DNA from: an uncultured Pelagibacteraceae bacterium | GTDB lineage: Bacteria > Pseudomonadota > Alphaproteobacteria > Pelagibacterales > Pelagibacteraceae | Assembly (NCBI GenBank): GCA_902566365.1 | Contig: CACFIH010000002.1 | Span: 1-64,000, forward strand | Direction: 5' to 3' | Length of the DNA stretch: 64,000 bases | Part shown: one piece after another, positions 1 through 8,637 of the stretch | How the letters are laid out: each line of letters starts with the position of its first letter | Position numbering within the stretch: position 1 is the first letter of the stretch | Notes under the pieces: model-generated | Told to the model about the DNA's origin: nothing | The model's database searches: none | What the model saw: the letters and a program-made list of their open reading frames with translations, nothing else | Translations under genes and position numbers: made by a program

Positions 1-1
1 A

Positions 2-634
2 ATCTTTATTAATTGGGCAATATGGATTTATGCTGTAGCTACTAATAGAATAATTGATGCAAGTTTTGGTTATTTTATAATGCCAATCATTAGTGTACTC
101 TTAGGATTTATCTTTTTTAAAGAAGATCTAAATAAAAAAAAATTTTTTTCTATCATATTGGTTTCTATATCAATATTGATTTTGATTATTTTTAATTTAC
201 AAAATTTACCATGGGTGGGGTTAATAGTTGCATTCAGTTGGGCTTTTTACAATCTCGTAAGAAAAAAAATTAACGTTGATACTGATATAGGTTTGTTAGT
301 TGAAAGTTTATACATACTTCCAGTAGCATTAGTCGTTTTTTATATCATTATAAAACATGGTTATAATGATTTTGATATTTCAAATCCAGGATTAAGTTTT
401 TTTTTACTTTTAGCAGGACCGATGACTGTAATACCTCTTTTTTTATATGTAAGAGGTGTAGAACTGATCGGACTTGGACCTACTGGTATGATTTTTTATA
501 TCACGCCAACATTGCAGTTTTTATTAGGTTTTTTTTATTATAATGAGCCTTTTTCTTTTGTAAAACTTGTAGGTTTTATTATTATTTGGATTGCTGTAAT
601 TATATATCTTAAAGATCTTTATGAAAAAAAATAG
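2..634 (+). CDS. rarD: RarD-like EamA/DMT family permease (5' end outside window)
   Basis: The open frame runs in from base 2, so the N-terminal part of the gene lies outside the window. The visible first residues (N-W-A-I-W-I-Y-A-V, then a G-Y-F-I-M-P-I segment) match the middle of RarD-type drug/metabolite transporters, and the rest is a run of hydrophobic helices of the EamA fold. It should sit in the inner membrane and export or import a small metabolite that cannot be named from sequence. The stop overlaps the next gene by 14 nt, so it belongs to the same transcript. An ATG at 80 is internal to the conserved domain and is not the true start. Confidence 0.8.
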   Translation: MFINWAIWIYAVATNRIIDASFGYFIMPIISVLLGFIFFKEDLNKKKFFSIILVSISILILIIFNLQNLPWVGLIVAFSWAFYNLVRKKINVDTDIGLLVESLYILPVALVVFYIIIKHGYNDFDISNPGLSFFLLLAGPMTVIPLFLYVRGVELIGLGPTGMIFYITPTLQFLLGFFYYNEPFSFVKLVGFIIIWIAVIIYLKDLYEKK

Positions 635-1622
635 CATTTTTTTTGTCTTGTTTTTTATTTTAAGTTCTAATGCATTTGCTAATATTGATATAAATTTTGA
701 AAATTGGAAAAAAAATTTTAAGATTAAAGCTATTAAAAATAAAATATCTGAGGAAACTTTAGATAAAACAATATCTAAAGTTAGGTATTTACCAAAAGTT
801 ATCGAATACGATAGATTTCAACCTGAATTCTATGAAGATACCAAAACCTACATTGAAAAAAGGACATCAAAAAAAAAATTAAATAAAGGTATATCAATAT
901 ATCAACAAAAAAATAAATTGATTGATTTGGTAGAAAGAGAATTTAATATTGAAAAAGAGTTGCTTTTGGCATTGATGGGAATTGAAACTAACTATGGGAC
1001 ATATGTTGGTAAAATGGATATTTTATCTTCATTAGCAACCTTGAGTTTCGATAAAAGAAGATCAGAATTTTTCACCAATGAACTTTTAACTTTATTAAGA
1101 TTAGTAGATACAAATCAAATTGATTATACTACACTATATGGTTCATGGGCTGGGGCTTTTGGTTTTTTTCAATTTATGCCTTCAACTATTAAAAATCATG
1201 CAATAGATTTTAATGGAGACAATCATATAGATTTAAAAGATAATGAAGACGCATTTGCATCAGCAGCTAATTATTTGAATAATATTGGTTGGAAAAAAAA
1301 TTCACCATGTTTTGTTAAAATAAATCTTCAAAATGATATCCCAAAAAAATATTTGAATACATCTGCAAAAAAATTAAAGAATAAAAGAAAATTGAAATAT
1401 TTTAAAAAATATATTAGAAATTCAGAGCAAATTTCTAATTTTAATGAATCCTTAAACGTAGCTATAATTACACCTGACAAAGATATAGTTAAAGATGCAG
1501 AAACACTCAATCCATCATATATAGTTTTTGATAATTACGAAGTTATACTGAAATGGAATAGATCTCTTAGATTCGCACTTGCTGTCTGTACTCTAAAAGA
1601 TAAGATTAAAAATGAACTTTAA
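621..1622 (+). CDS. mltB: Lytic murein transglycosylase, MltB family (GH103)
   Basis: A 333-residue exported enzyme predicted to cleave peptidoglycan glycan strands in the periplasm. It starts with a typical Sec signal peptide (about residues 1-20, ending A-F-A). The MltB signature G-I-E-T-N-Y-G places the catalytic glutamate at E122, and the second family motif with G-A-F-G-F-F-Q-F-M-P-S follows near residues 178-188. There is no lipobox, so it is probably soluble rather than lipid-anchored. It overlaps the genes on both sides (14 and 11 nt) and sits in a short cell-wall run with the RlpA-like and D,D-carboxypeptidase genes. Confidence 0.88.
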   Translation: MKKNSIFFVLFFILSSNAFANIDINFENWKKNFKIKAIKNKISEETLDKTISKVRYLPKVIEYDRFQPEFYEDTKTYIEKRTSKKKLNKGISIYQQKNKLIDLVEREFNIEKELLLALMGIETNYGTYVGKMDILSSLATLSFDKRRSEFFTNELLTLLRLVDTNQIDYTTLYGSWAGAFGFFQFMPSTIKNHAIDFNGDNHIDLKDNEDAFASAANYLNNIGWKKNSPCFVKINLQNDIPKKYLNTSAKKLKNKRKLKYFKKYIRNSEQISNFNESLNVAIITPDKDIVKDAETLNPSYIVFDNYEVILKWNRSLRFALAVCTLKDKIKNEL

Positions 1623-2364
1623 AATTAAGATTTTAATTATATTTAGTTTATTTCTTTATGGTTGTGAAACAACTAAAATAAATAAGTCTAAAGATTTAAA
1701 TTTTGAAATAGGTGACAAATATAAAAACACTGGTTTTACATTAATTTATGACAATAATTTGGAAAATCTTAAAAAATTAGATGATAGATCATTAAATATT
1801 TATCACAAATTTTTAAAAAAAAAAACTTCTGTTAAGATAACAAACCTCAGAAATAATAAAGCTATTATTGCAAGGGTAAAATCTAATAAAGTAAAATTTT
1901 CAGATTTTTATAATTCTGTAATATCAAAAAGAATAGCAGAAGATCTAGATTTAGATTCTAATGAACCATATATAGAAATTATATCAATATCTGAAAACTC
2001 ATCGTTCGTAGCAAAAAAAACAAAAACTTTTGATGAAGAAAAGAAAGTTGCTGAAAAAGCTCCCATAGATGGTATCCAAATAAATGATTTAAATTCAAAT
2101 AAGATTAAAAAGGAACTTACTAAAAAAGATAATTTTTCCTATTCAATTAAGATTGCAGATTTTTATTATAAAAATTCTGCCCAAATGATGACAGATAGAA
2201 TCGTAGCAGAAACCAATATTAGAAATTATAAAATAATAAAGTTATCTAAAACTAAATATCGAGTATTAATTGGTCCTTTTAATGATATATATTCGATGAA
2301 AAAATCTTTTGAAGAGATAAGATTATTAAACTTTGAAAATATAGAAATATTAAAAAATGTTTAA
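1612..2364 (+). CDS. rlpA: RlpA-like lipoprotein with C-terminal SPOR domain
   Basis: A 250-residue lipoprotein: the signal peptide ends in a lipobox (L-Y-G-C, acylated Cys at 18). Residues about 45-130 resemble the double-psi beta-barrel of RlpA (T-S-V-K-I-T-N-L-R-N-N followed by a V-I-S-K-R-I-A-E-D-L segment), but the family's R-I-N-D-R-G-P-F motif is poorly kept. The last 75 residues (from about 175, with the motif Y-R-V-L-I-G-P-F-N) look like a SPOR domain that binds denuded glycan at the septum. Its position between mltB and dacA supports a cell-wall role. Transglycosylase activity is doubtful given the degenerate barrel. Confidence 0.75.
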   Translation: MNFKIKILIIFSLFLYGCETTKINKSKDLNFEIGDKYKNTGFTLIYDNNLENLKKLDDRSLNIYHKFLKKKTSVKITNLRNNKAIIARVKSNKVKFSDFYNSVISKRIAEDLDLDSNEPYIEIISISENSSFVAKKTKTFDEEKKVAEKAPIDGIQINDLNSNKIKKELTKKDNFSYSIKIADFYYKNSAQMMTDRIVAETNIRNYKIIKLSKTKYRVLIGPFNDIYSMKKSFEEIRLLNFENIEILKNV

Positions 2365-3509
2365 AAAAATTTTTTTTATAAATTTATTCATTTTATTAGT
2401 ATCTAAATTTGTTTTTGCAAATATAGATATAAAAGCTAGAACAGTTATTCTGCAAGATTTTTTATCTGGGGAAATTTTATATGAAAAAGAACCTGATAGA
2501 TCAATTTACCCTGCCTCTATGACTAAAATAATGACATCAATTATAGCTTTTGATTTAATAAAATCTGGGGACTTGAGTTTGGATGATAAGTTTTTAATTT
2601 CAGAAAAAGCTTGGAGATTATCTACCTCAGGATATTCGTCAATGTTTGTTATGATTGGTGATGAAGTGTCTGTTGAAAATCTTTTAAAAGGTATCATTGT
2701 AGCCTCTGGAAATGATGCCTGTGTTGCTTTAGCTGAAGGTATTGCAGGAACTGAGGAGGAATTTGCAAATTTAATGACGATAAAAGCACTGGAATTAGGG
2801 ATGGAAAATACTAACTTTGCAAATTCTTCAGGTATTAATGATCCTAATAATTACTCAACTGTAAAAGATATTCTAATAATGTCCCGTTATCTTATTAAGA
2901 ATTACCCTGAATATTATGAGTGGTTTAGTGAAAAAGAATTTACGTGGGATAGAACAGGCGGTGATCCGATAACTCAAGGAAATAGAAATCCTTTATTATA
3001 TAAAAATATGGGTGCGGACGGTATCAAAACTGGTTATTTAGCCGTTGAAAAATACTCTTTAGCATCATCTATAGAAAGAAAAGGTAGACGTTTAATTGCT
3101 GTAGGTAGTGGGTTTGAAACTAAAAATTCTCGTTCAAGAGAAAGCTCAAAACTTTTAACTTATGGTTTAACAAATTTCGATTTAATTGAAATAGCTAAAG
3201 CAAAAAAAACTGTAGATAGTTTAGATGTTTGGTTGGGTAAAGAAAATAAAGTAGATGTTCATATTAATCAGGATGTATATAAAGTTATTAAAAAAAGGAC
3301 AAAAAAGACTTTTAAAAATCACCACGAGATATATTGGTCCAATAGAAGCGCCAATAAAAAAAAATCAAGTTATTGGTAAATTAAAAGTTGTTTATGATGA
3401 AAATCTTTTTAAGGAATATGATCTTTTAGCTTCAAAGGACATTAAAAAAGTAAATATTTTTGTAAGATTAATTAGATCATTAAATTATTTAATTTGGGGC
3501 GATGTATAA
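2357..3509 (+). CDS. dacA: D-alanyl-D-alanine carboxypeptidase (PBP5/6 type), apparent +1 frameshift
   Basis: A periplasmic serine-type enzyme that trims the terminal D-Ala of peptidoglycan stems. The signal peptide ends near residue 21. The three catalytic motifs are present: S54-M-T-K57, S117-G-N119 and K224-T-G226. The frame from 2357 stops at 3379 after an unrelated lysine-rich tail. The proper PBP5 C-terminal domain (R-Y-I-G-P-I-E-A-P-I-K-K and onward to 3509) lies in another frame. The two frames join if one A is removed from the seven-A run at 3290-3296, giving about 383 residues, normal for the family. Whether this is a real mutation, transcriptional slippage or a sequence error cannot be decided here. 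The end overlaps tmk by 8 nt. Confidence 0.85.
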
Positions 3510-4116
3510 AAAACTTGTTATAGTTTTTGAAGGCATTGAGGGTAGTGGTAAAAGTAGTCATATTAATTATGTCTCAAAATATTTAAAAAAGAGAGGAATA
3601 AGTTTTATTAAAATTCGTGAGCCTGGTGGTAGTTTAAATTCTGAAAAAATAAGAAATTTAATTTTACATAACAAATCATCTTTTAAAAAAAATACAGACT
3701 TACTATTATACTTGGCAGCAAGAAGTGAAAATATGGAAATATTATTAAAATCTTATAAAAAAAAGGTAATTCTCATTGATAGATTTATTGATTCAACTAT
3801 AGCTTATCAACATTATGGTTTGGGAGTTAATCTATCATTAATAAATTTTATTAATAAACATATTTTAGGGAAATTTAAGATAGATTTTACGTTTTTGAAT
3901 ATTGTAAGTAAGAAAAATATGGTTGATCGGCTAAAAAAAAGAAGAAGTTTGAATAGATATGATAAATTTGGTCATAATTTTTACTCTAAAGTACAGAGTG
4001 GATTTATTAAGATTTCGAAAAAAAATAATAAAAGATATATGATTATTGACTCGAATAAAGATATTAGTTTCAATAAAAAAATTATTCAAAAAAAAATTGA
4101 TAAACTTTTCAAATGA
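3502..4116 (+). CDS. tmk: Thymidylate kinase
   Basis: Phosphorylates dTMP to dTDP in the cytoplasm for DNA synthesis. At 204 residues it has the normal family size. The P-loop is G11-I-E-G-S-G-K-S18, followed by the R-E-P-G-G motif near residue 38 and the D-R-F-I-D-S-T-I-A-Y-Q segment near residue 91 that corresponds to the DR(Y/F) motif. The start overlaps the end of dacA by 8 nt and the stop shares ATGA with holB, so the three genes are likely co-translated. The tmk-holB-metG-tatD order is common in alphaproteobacteria. Confidence 0.93.
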   Translation: MYKKLVIVFEGIEGSGKSSHINYVSKYLKKRGISFIKIREPGGSLNSEKIRNLILHNKSSFKKNTDLLLYLAARSENMEILLKSYKKKVILIDRFIDSTIAYQHYGLGVNLSLINFINKHILGKFKIDFTFLNIVSKKNMVDRLKKRRSLNRYDKFGHNFYSKVQSGFIKISKKNNKRYMIIDSNKDISFNKKIIQKKIDKLFK

Positions 4117-5027
4117 ATTTGAAACCTTGTAATCAATTAAAGTTATATGGTTTGAACGAGAATTTAAAAGAATTAATTAGATTATATATCAATAATAAAC
4201 TACCCAATAAAATATTATTTTCAGGTCAAAAAGGAATAGGTAAGTGTACATTAGCGTATCATTTGATTAATTATATTTTATCTGAAACTGAAGAATATCC
4301 TTATATTCTAAAAGATTTTTCAATAAATGATAAAAACAAAACATTTAAATTAATAAACAATGGGTCACATGAAAATTTTACCCTAATAGATATTCAAAAA
4401 GAAAAAAAAAATATAGAAATTGAACAAATAAGAAATTTAATAAATATTATGAATAAATCAATTTTTAATGACAAACCTAGATTTGTTCTCATTGATAATA
4501 TCGAATTTCTTAATAAAAATTCAATTAATGCTCTTTTAAAAATTCTCGAGGAACCTAACAATAATGTATATTTTATTTTAATACACAATAATACTAATAT
4601 TTTATCGACTTTGAAATCAAGATGTTTAAATTTTAAACTTAATTTAACACATATAAAATCTCTAGAAGTATTAAAGAATATCTTAATTGATAATAATAAA
4701 ATAAATAATGATTTAATTAGTTACTATTTTTCACCTGGAAATATTTATAACTTAATTCATTTTCTAAATGAAAATAACATTGATCCAAAAGAAAATTCTT
4801 TAAAACAAGTCTTATCACAAATTATTGAAAATAAGATATATAAAAAAGAATCTCATTCTAAAAATTTTATTTTTGATTTGATTGAGCTTTTTTTAAGAAA
4901 AAACTATTTTATTTTTAATTTAGTTGATTATTTTGATTATCTTAAACGTGTAAATGAGATTAAGAATTTTAATTTGGATGAAGAGTCTTTTTTTATAGAA
5001 TTTAGATCTAAATTTTTAATAATATGA
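4113..5027 (+). CDS. holB: DNA polymerase III subunit delta'
   Basis: A clamp-loader subunit that helps place the sliding clamp on DNA. The N-terminal AAA+ fold shows a Walker-A-like stretch G38-Q-K-G-I-G-K-C45, an F-V-L-I-D-N Walker B segment and the downstream L-L-K-I-L-E-E-P and L-K-S-R-C motifs typical of delta'. At 304 residues it is slightly shorter than enterobacterial HolB. The start overlaps tmk by 4 nt and the end overlaps metG by 4 nt. The C-terminal half is strongly divergent and rich in Asn, Ile and Lys, as usual for fast-evolving clamp-loader tails in AT-rich genomes. Confidence 0.85.
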   Translation: MNLKPCNQLKLYGLNENLKELIRLYINNKLPNKILFSGQKGIGKCTLAYHLINYILSETEEYPYILKDFSINDKNKTFKLINNGSHENFTLIDIQKEKKNIEIEQIRNLINIMNKSIFNDKPRFVLIDNIEFLNKNSINALLKILEEPNNNVYFILIHNNTNILSTLKSRCLNFKLNLTHIKSLEVLKNILIDNNKINNDLISYYFSPGNIYNLIHFLNENNIDPKENSLKQVLSQIIENKIYKKESHSKNFIFDLIELFLRKNYFIFNLVDYFDYLKRVNEIKNFNLDEESFFIEFRSKFLII

Positions 5028-6559
5028 AAAATTTTTATATAACCACCCCTATATATTATCCCTCAGCAAAACCTCATATGGGCCATGCTTATTCAAGCAT
5101 AATTGCTGATTTTTTTGCAAGGTTTAAAAGAATTGATGGTTATCAAGTTTATTTTTTAACTGGAACAGATGAACATGGACTTAAGATTCAAAGAGCAGCA
5201 GAAAAAAAAGGAGTTAACCCTTTAGAGTTCTGTGATGAAATAAGCAAAACATTTAAAGATTTATCAAAAACTTTAAATCTAACAAATAATGATTTCATAC
5301 GAACAACAGAATCTCGACATAAAAAATCTGTTCAATATCTTTGGGAAGAACTCAAAAAAAATGATGATATTTATTTGTCTAAATATTCTGGTTGGTATTC
5401 AGTATCTGATGAGGCTTTTTATAACGATGAAGAAATAGAAGATTTAGATAATAAAAAGGTTGCCATATCATCAAAATCTCCTGTTGAATGGGTTGATGAA
5501 GAGTCTTATTTTTTCAGGTTATCTAAATGGGAAAAGCCATTACTTGATTTTTATGAACAAAATCCAGATTTTATCTCACCAGTTTCCAGAAAAAATGAGG
5601 TAATTAGTTTTGTTAAAAATGGATTAAAAGATTTATCAGTTAGCAGAAAAAGTTTTTCTTGGGGAATTAAAGTTCCAAATGATGATAAACATGTAATATA
5701 TGTATGGTTAGATGCATTAACCAATTATATAAGTGCTTTAAATTATCCTAATAAAGATAATGAGTTATATAAAAGATTTTGGCCAGCATCAGTTCATTTG
5801 ATTGGAAAAGATATATTAAGATTTCATGCAATATATTGGCCAGCATTTCTTTTGGCTGCAAAAATAGTTCCCCCAAAAAAAGTTTATGGACATGGATGGA
5901 TACTATCTAATGAGGAAAAAATGTCTAAATCAAAAGGAAATATTTTAGATCCATTAGAAATTATAAAACAATATGGACTGGATCCCTTACGATATTACTT
6001 GATAAAAGAAGTTTCTTTTGGAAATGATGGAAATATTTCACAAGAAAAACTTGAGGATTGTATTAACAGCGATTTAGCTAATAATTTTGGTAATCTGTGC
6101 CAACGTGTATCTGCTTTTACTATAAAAAATTGTAAAAGTAGGATTCCTGAAAAAATCAAATTTGAAAAAGATGACATGAAAATTTTAAATGAATTTAGTC
6201 AAAATTTAGATAACATAAGATCAGAAATAGATAATCAAAATATCAACTACTACATTGATTATATTGTTAATAGATTGTTTGAAGCTAATAAATATTTTAA
6301 TGATCAGGAGCCGTGGAAAAAAAAAGATGATTTAATTAGGTTAAATACGATAGTTTATACTACTCTCGAAATTGTAAGAAAAATAACGTTTTTATTATAC
6401 CCAATTATTCCAGAGTCTTCACTTAAAGCACTCAAAATTTTCAATCTTCAAGAAAAAGATGTAAATTTTGAAACAATTGGAAATAATGAATTTTTAAAAA
6501 AAGGGAGTACTATCAATAAAATTGGTATATTATTTAACAAAATAGAGAAAGAAAAATAA
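5024..6559 (+). CDS. metG: Methionyl-tRNA synthetase
   Basis: A class I synthetase that charges tRNA-Met. The HIGH-type motif is H18-M-G-H21 and the KMSKS loop is K299-M-S-K-S303. The connective region (W-Y-S-V-S-D-E-A-F-Y) lacks the zinc knuckle cysteines, placing it in the zinc-free subgroup. At 511 residues it ends after the anticodon-binding helical domain and has no C-terminal tRNA-binding OB-fold. It overlaps holB by 4 nt and tatD by 1 nt (TAATG). Confidence 0.95.
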   Translation: MKNFYITTPIYYPSAKPHMGHAYSSIIADFFARFKRIDGYQVYFLTGTDEHGLKIQRAAEKKGVNPLEFCDEISKTFKDLSKTLNLTNNDFIRTTESRHKKSVQYLWEELKKNDDIYLSKYSGWYSVSDEAFYNDEEIEDLDNKKVAISSKSPVEWVDEESYFFRLSKWEKPLLDFYEQNPDFISPVSRKNEVISFVKNGLKDLSVSRKSFSWGIKVPNDDKHVIYVWLDALTNYISALNYPNKDNELYKRFWPASVHLIGKDILRFHAIYWPAFLLAAKIVPPKKVYGHGWILSNEEKMSKSKGNILDPLEIIKQYGLDPLRYYLIKEVSFGNDGNISQEKLEDCINSDLANNFGNLCQRVSAFTIKNCKSRIPEKIKFEKDDMKILNEFSQNLDNIRSEIDNQNINYYIDYIVNRLFEANKYFNDQEPWKKKDDLIRLNTIVYTTLEIVRKITFLLYPIIPESSLKALKIFNLQEKDVNFETIGNNEFLKKGSTINKIGILFNKIEKEK

Positions 6560-7320
6560 TGATTGATTCACATTGTCATTTAGATCATGAACCTTTATTC
6601 AGTGATTTGAAAAATGTTATTCAGCGTTCAAAAGAAGTTGGTGTCAAAAAATTGTTAACAATATCAACTTCTAAAGAAAGTTTTTTTAGAGTAAAAAAAA
6701 TTGTAAACCAAGATGCCATTATATTTGGTACTATTGGAATTCATCCTCATGAGGCAGATAAAAATGATGTAAACTCAGAATTTTTTATAAAAAATTTAAA
6801 AGAAAATAAAAAGATTATTGGAATAGGGGAAACTGGTCTCGATTTTTATTATGATAATTCACATAGGGATAAACAAATAGAAAGTTTTAAGATACATATT
6901 AAAGCTGCATTAAATGCAAATATTCCTTTAATAATTCATTCAAGAAATGCTGAGGAAAAAACTTTTGAAATATTGAATGAATATAGAGATGAAAAACTTA
7001 AGATTTTAATGCATTGTTTTACTGGATCACAACAATTTGCAGAAAAACTTTTAGAATTAAACTCATATTTTTCTGCAAGTGGTATTATTACTTTTAAAAA
7101 TTCCGTTGATTTACAAAATACCTTTAAGTTTCTTCCACTAGATAAGATTCTTATTGAGACAGACAGTCCCTTTTTAGCCCCTGTGCCTAACAGAGGAAAA
7201 AAAAATGAACCATCTTTTATAGATTTTACGGCAACAAAACTTGCTGAAATCAAAGGGATAGAAAAATCTGAACTTATCAAAATTACCAGTAATAATTTTA
7301 ATAATCTTTTTTTTGATTAG
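6559..7320 (+). CDS. tatD: TatD family metal-dependent hydrolase
   Basis: A 253-residue TIM-barrel metallohydrolase of the TatD deoxyribonuclease family. Metal ligands start with H5-x-H7 (M-I-D-S-H-C-H-L-D), followed by G-E-T-G-L-D-F-Y near residue 91, an I-I-H-S-R segment near residue 123, H-C-F-T-G near residue 151 and E-T-D-S-P-F near residue 199. The family is linked to DNA repair and 3'-5' exonuclease activity. The true substrate in this organism is not known. Its start overlaps the metG stop, a frequent pairing in alphaproteobacteria. Confidence 0.9.
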   Translation: MIDSHCHLDHEPLFSDLKNVIQRSKEVGVKKLLTISTSKESFFRVKKIVNQDAIIFGTIGIHPHEADKNDVNSEFFIKNLKENKKIIGIGETGLDFYYDNSHRDKQIESFKIHIKAALNANIPLIIHSRNAEEKTFEILNEYRDEKLKILMHCFTGSQQFAEKLLELNSYFSASGIITFKNSVDLQNTFKFLPLDKILIETDSPFLAPVPNRGKKNEPSFIDFTATKLAEIKGIEKSELIKITSNNFNNLFFD

Positions 7321-7326
7321 AATTAT

Positions 7327-8097
7327 ATGAAGTTTATAATACTTGGGTGTGGAAGTTCAATGGGTGTACCAAGGCCAGACGGTTTCTTTGGAAATTGTGA
7401 TCCTAAAATTAAAAAAAATTATAGAACACGATGTTCTGCATTATTAAAAACATCCAATCAAAATATTTTAATTGATACATCACCTGATTTACGTCAACAA
7501 TTACTAAGACATAAGATAAAAAAAATACACAAAGTTCTTTTTTCTCATATGCATGGTGATCAAACGCATGGTATTAATGATTTAAGATCATTTTATTTAA
7601 GTAGCAGAAATCAAATTAATGTTTATGCAGATAAATTTACTTCTAAATACTTAAAAAATAGTTTTCCATATATATTTAAAAGTTTATCCAGTGAATATCC
7701 AGCCACATTAAAGTTACATAAGTTACCAAAAAATTTTTTTATATTTAACAATGAAAAAAAAATTTTTGTTAAATCAGTTGAAGTTGAACACGGAAAAGTA
7801 AATTCAAATTGTTTTATTATTGATAAAAAATTAGCTTATATTAGTGATGTAAGTAAAATTCATAATAGAGATTTCAGATATTTTAAAAACTTAAAGTTTT
7901 TAGTTATAGATTGTCTTTGGTATAACTTTCATCCATCACATTTTAATTTAGAAACATCTCTTTCTATGATAAGAAAGTTTAAACCTAAACAAGCGATTTT
8001 AACAAATTTATCTCCTGTGCTAGATTATAAAGTTCTTAAAAAAACTTTGCCCAAAAATATAGAACCTGCATTTGATGGTCTTACTTTAGATTTATAA
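7327..8097 (+). CDS. MBL-fold metallo-hydrolase, PhnP-like
   Basis: A 256-residue metallo-beta-lactamase-fold protein. It opens with the L-G-C-G-S-S-M-G-V-P-R-P segment and has R-T-R-C-S near residue 33 and I-D-T-S-P-D-L-R near residue 49, features of the PhnP-like cyclic phosphodiesterase clade found after tatD in many alphaproteobacteria. The metal motif is H74-M-H76-G-D78-Q79-T-H81: the usual second His of the D-H pair is Gln. It lies 6 nt downstream of tatD and converges with the peroxidase gene, overlapping its stop by 6 nt. The substrate is unknown; relatives act on cyclic phosphates or RNA ends. Confidence 0.8.
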   Translation: MKFIILGCGSSMGVPRPDGFFGNCDPKIKKNYRTRCSALLKTSNQNILIDTSPDLRQQLLRHKIKKIHKVLFSHMHGDQTHGINDLRSFYLSSRNQINVYADKFTSKYLKNSFPYIFKSLSSEYPATLKLHKLPKNFFIFNNEKKIFVKSVEVEHGKVNSNCFIIDKKLAYISDVSKIHNRDFRYFKNLKFLVIDCLWYNFHPSHFNLETSLSMIRKFKPKQAILTNLSPVLDYKVLKKTLPKNIEPAFDGLTLDL

Positions 8098-8637
8098 AAT
8101 ACTTTCAATTTTATGAATAATCTTATTTGATAATGGTTTGGTTAAAGATGAAAAAGTACCCTCAATTTTTCCTTCTTTATTAATCAAAATTTTATAGAAA
8201 TTCCATTTTGGTACAGCTGAACTGCCATGATTATCTTTAGCCCATTTATACAGTTCATGAGCGTTACTTCCTTTTACTTCAGTAATGGTAGAAAGTGGAA
8301 AAGTGATATTAAAGTTTACTTCACAAAATTCTTTAACATCTGAATTATTATTTTTTTCTTGATTAAATGAATTTGATGGAACGCCAAGCACAACTAAACC
8401 TTTTTTACTATATTTTTCCCAAAGAACTTGAAGTTCGCCATATTGTTTTGTAAATCCACAATAACTTGCAGTGTTAACAACCAAAACTACTTTATTCTTA
8501 AATTCACTAAATTTGATTGTTTCTCCCGATATTCCTTCAATATTTAGATCAAAAAAAGTTTTTTCGTAGTTTGCTAGACCAGTGTTTTTAAAAAAAAACA
8601 TAATTATTATTAAACCTAATACAATTTTTTTTTTCAT
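8092..8637 (-). CDS. Glutathione peroxidase family protein, probably exported
   Basis: A 181-residue thiol peroxidase. The peroxidatic residue is Cys (C60 in T-A-S-Y-C-G-F-T), not selenocysteine, and the W-N-F-Y-K motif with the conserved Trp and Asn is kept. In the family's N-Q-F motif the Gln is replaced (V-P-S-N-S-F), so one residue of the catalytic tetrad is changed. A hydrophobic N-terminus (residues 4-22, ending G-L-A-N) looks like a signal peptide and suggests a periplasmic location. The start overlaps the end of nhaA by 4 nt, so both are probably in one transcript. Reductant (thioredoxin or glutathione) is not predictable. Confidence 0.85.
   Translation of the reverse strand: MKKKIVLGLIIIMFFFKNTGLANYEKTFFDLNIEGISGETIKFSEFKNKVVLVVNTASYCGFTKQYGELQVLWEKYSKKGLVVLGVPSNSFNQEKNNNSDVKEFCEVNFNITFPLSTITEVKGSNAHELYKWAKDNHGSSAVPKWNFYKILINKEGKIEGTFSSLTKPLSNKIIHKIESIL

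Noticed and set aside
8440-8470. Selenocysteine in the peroxidase gene
   Set aside because: The peroxidatic codon is an ordinary TGT/Cys; no in-frame TGA is present.
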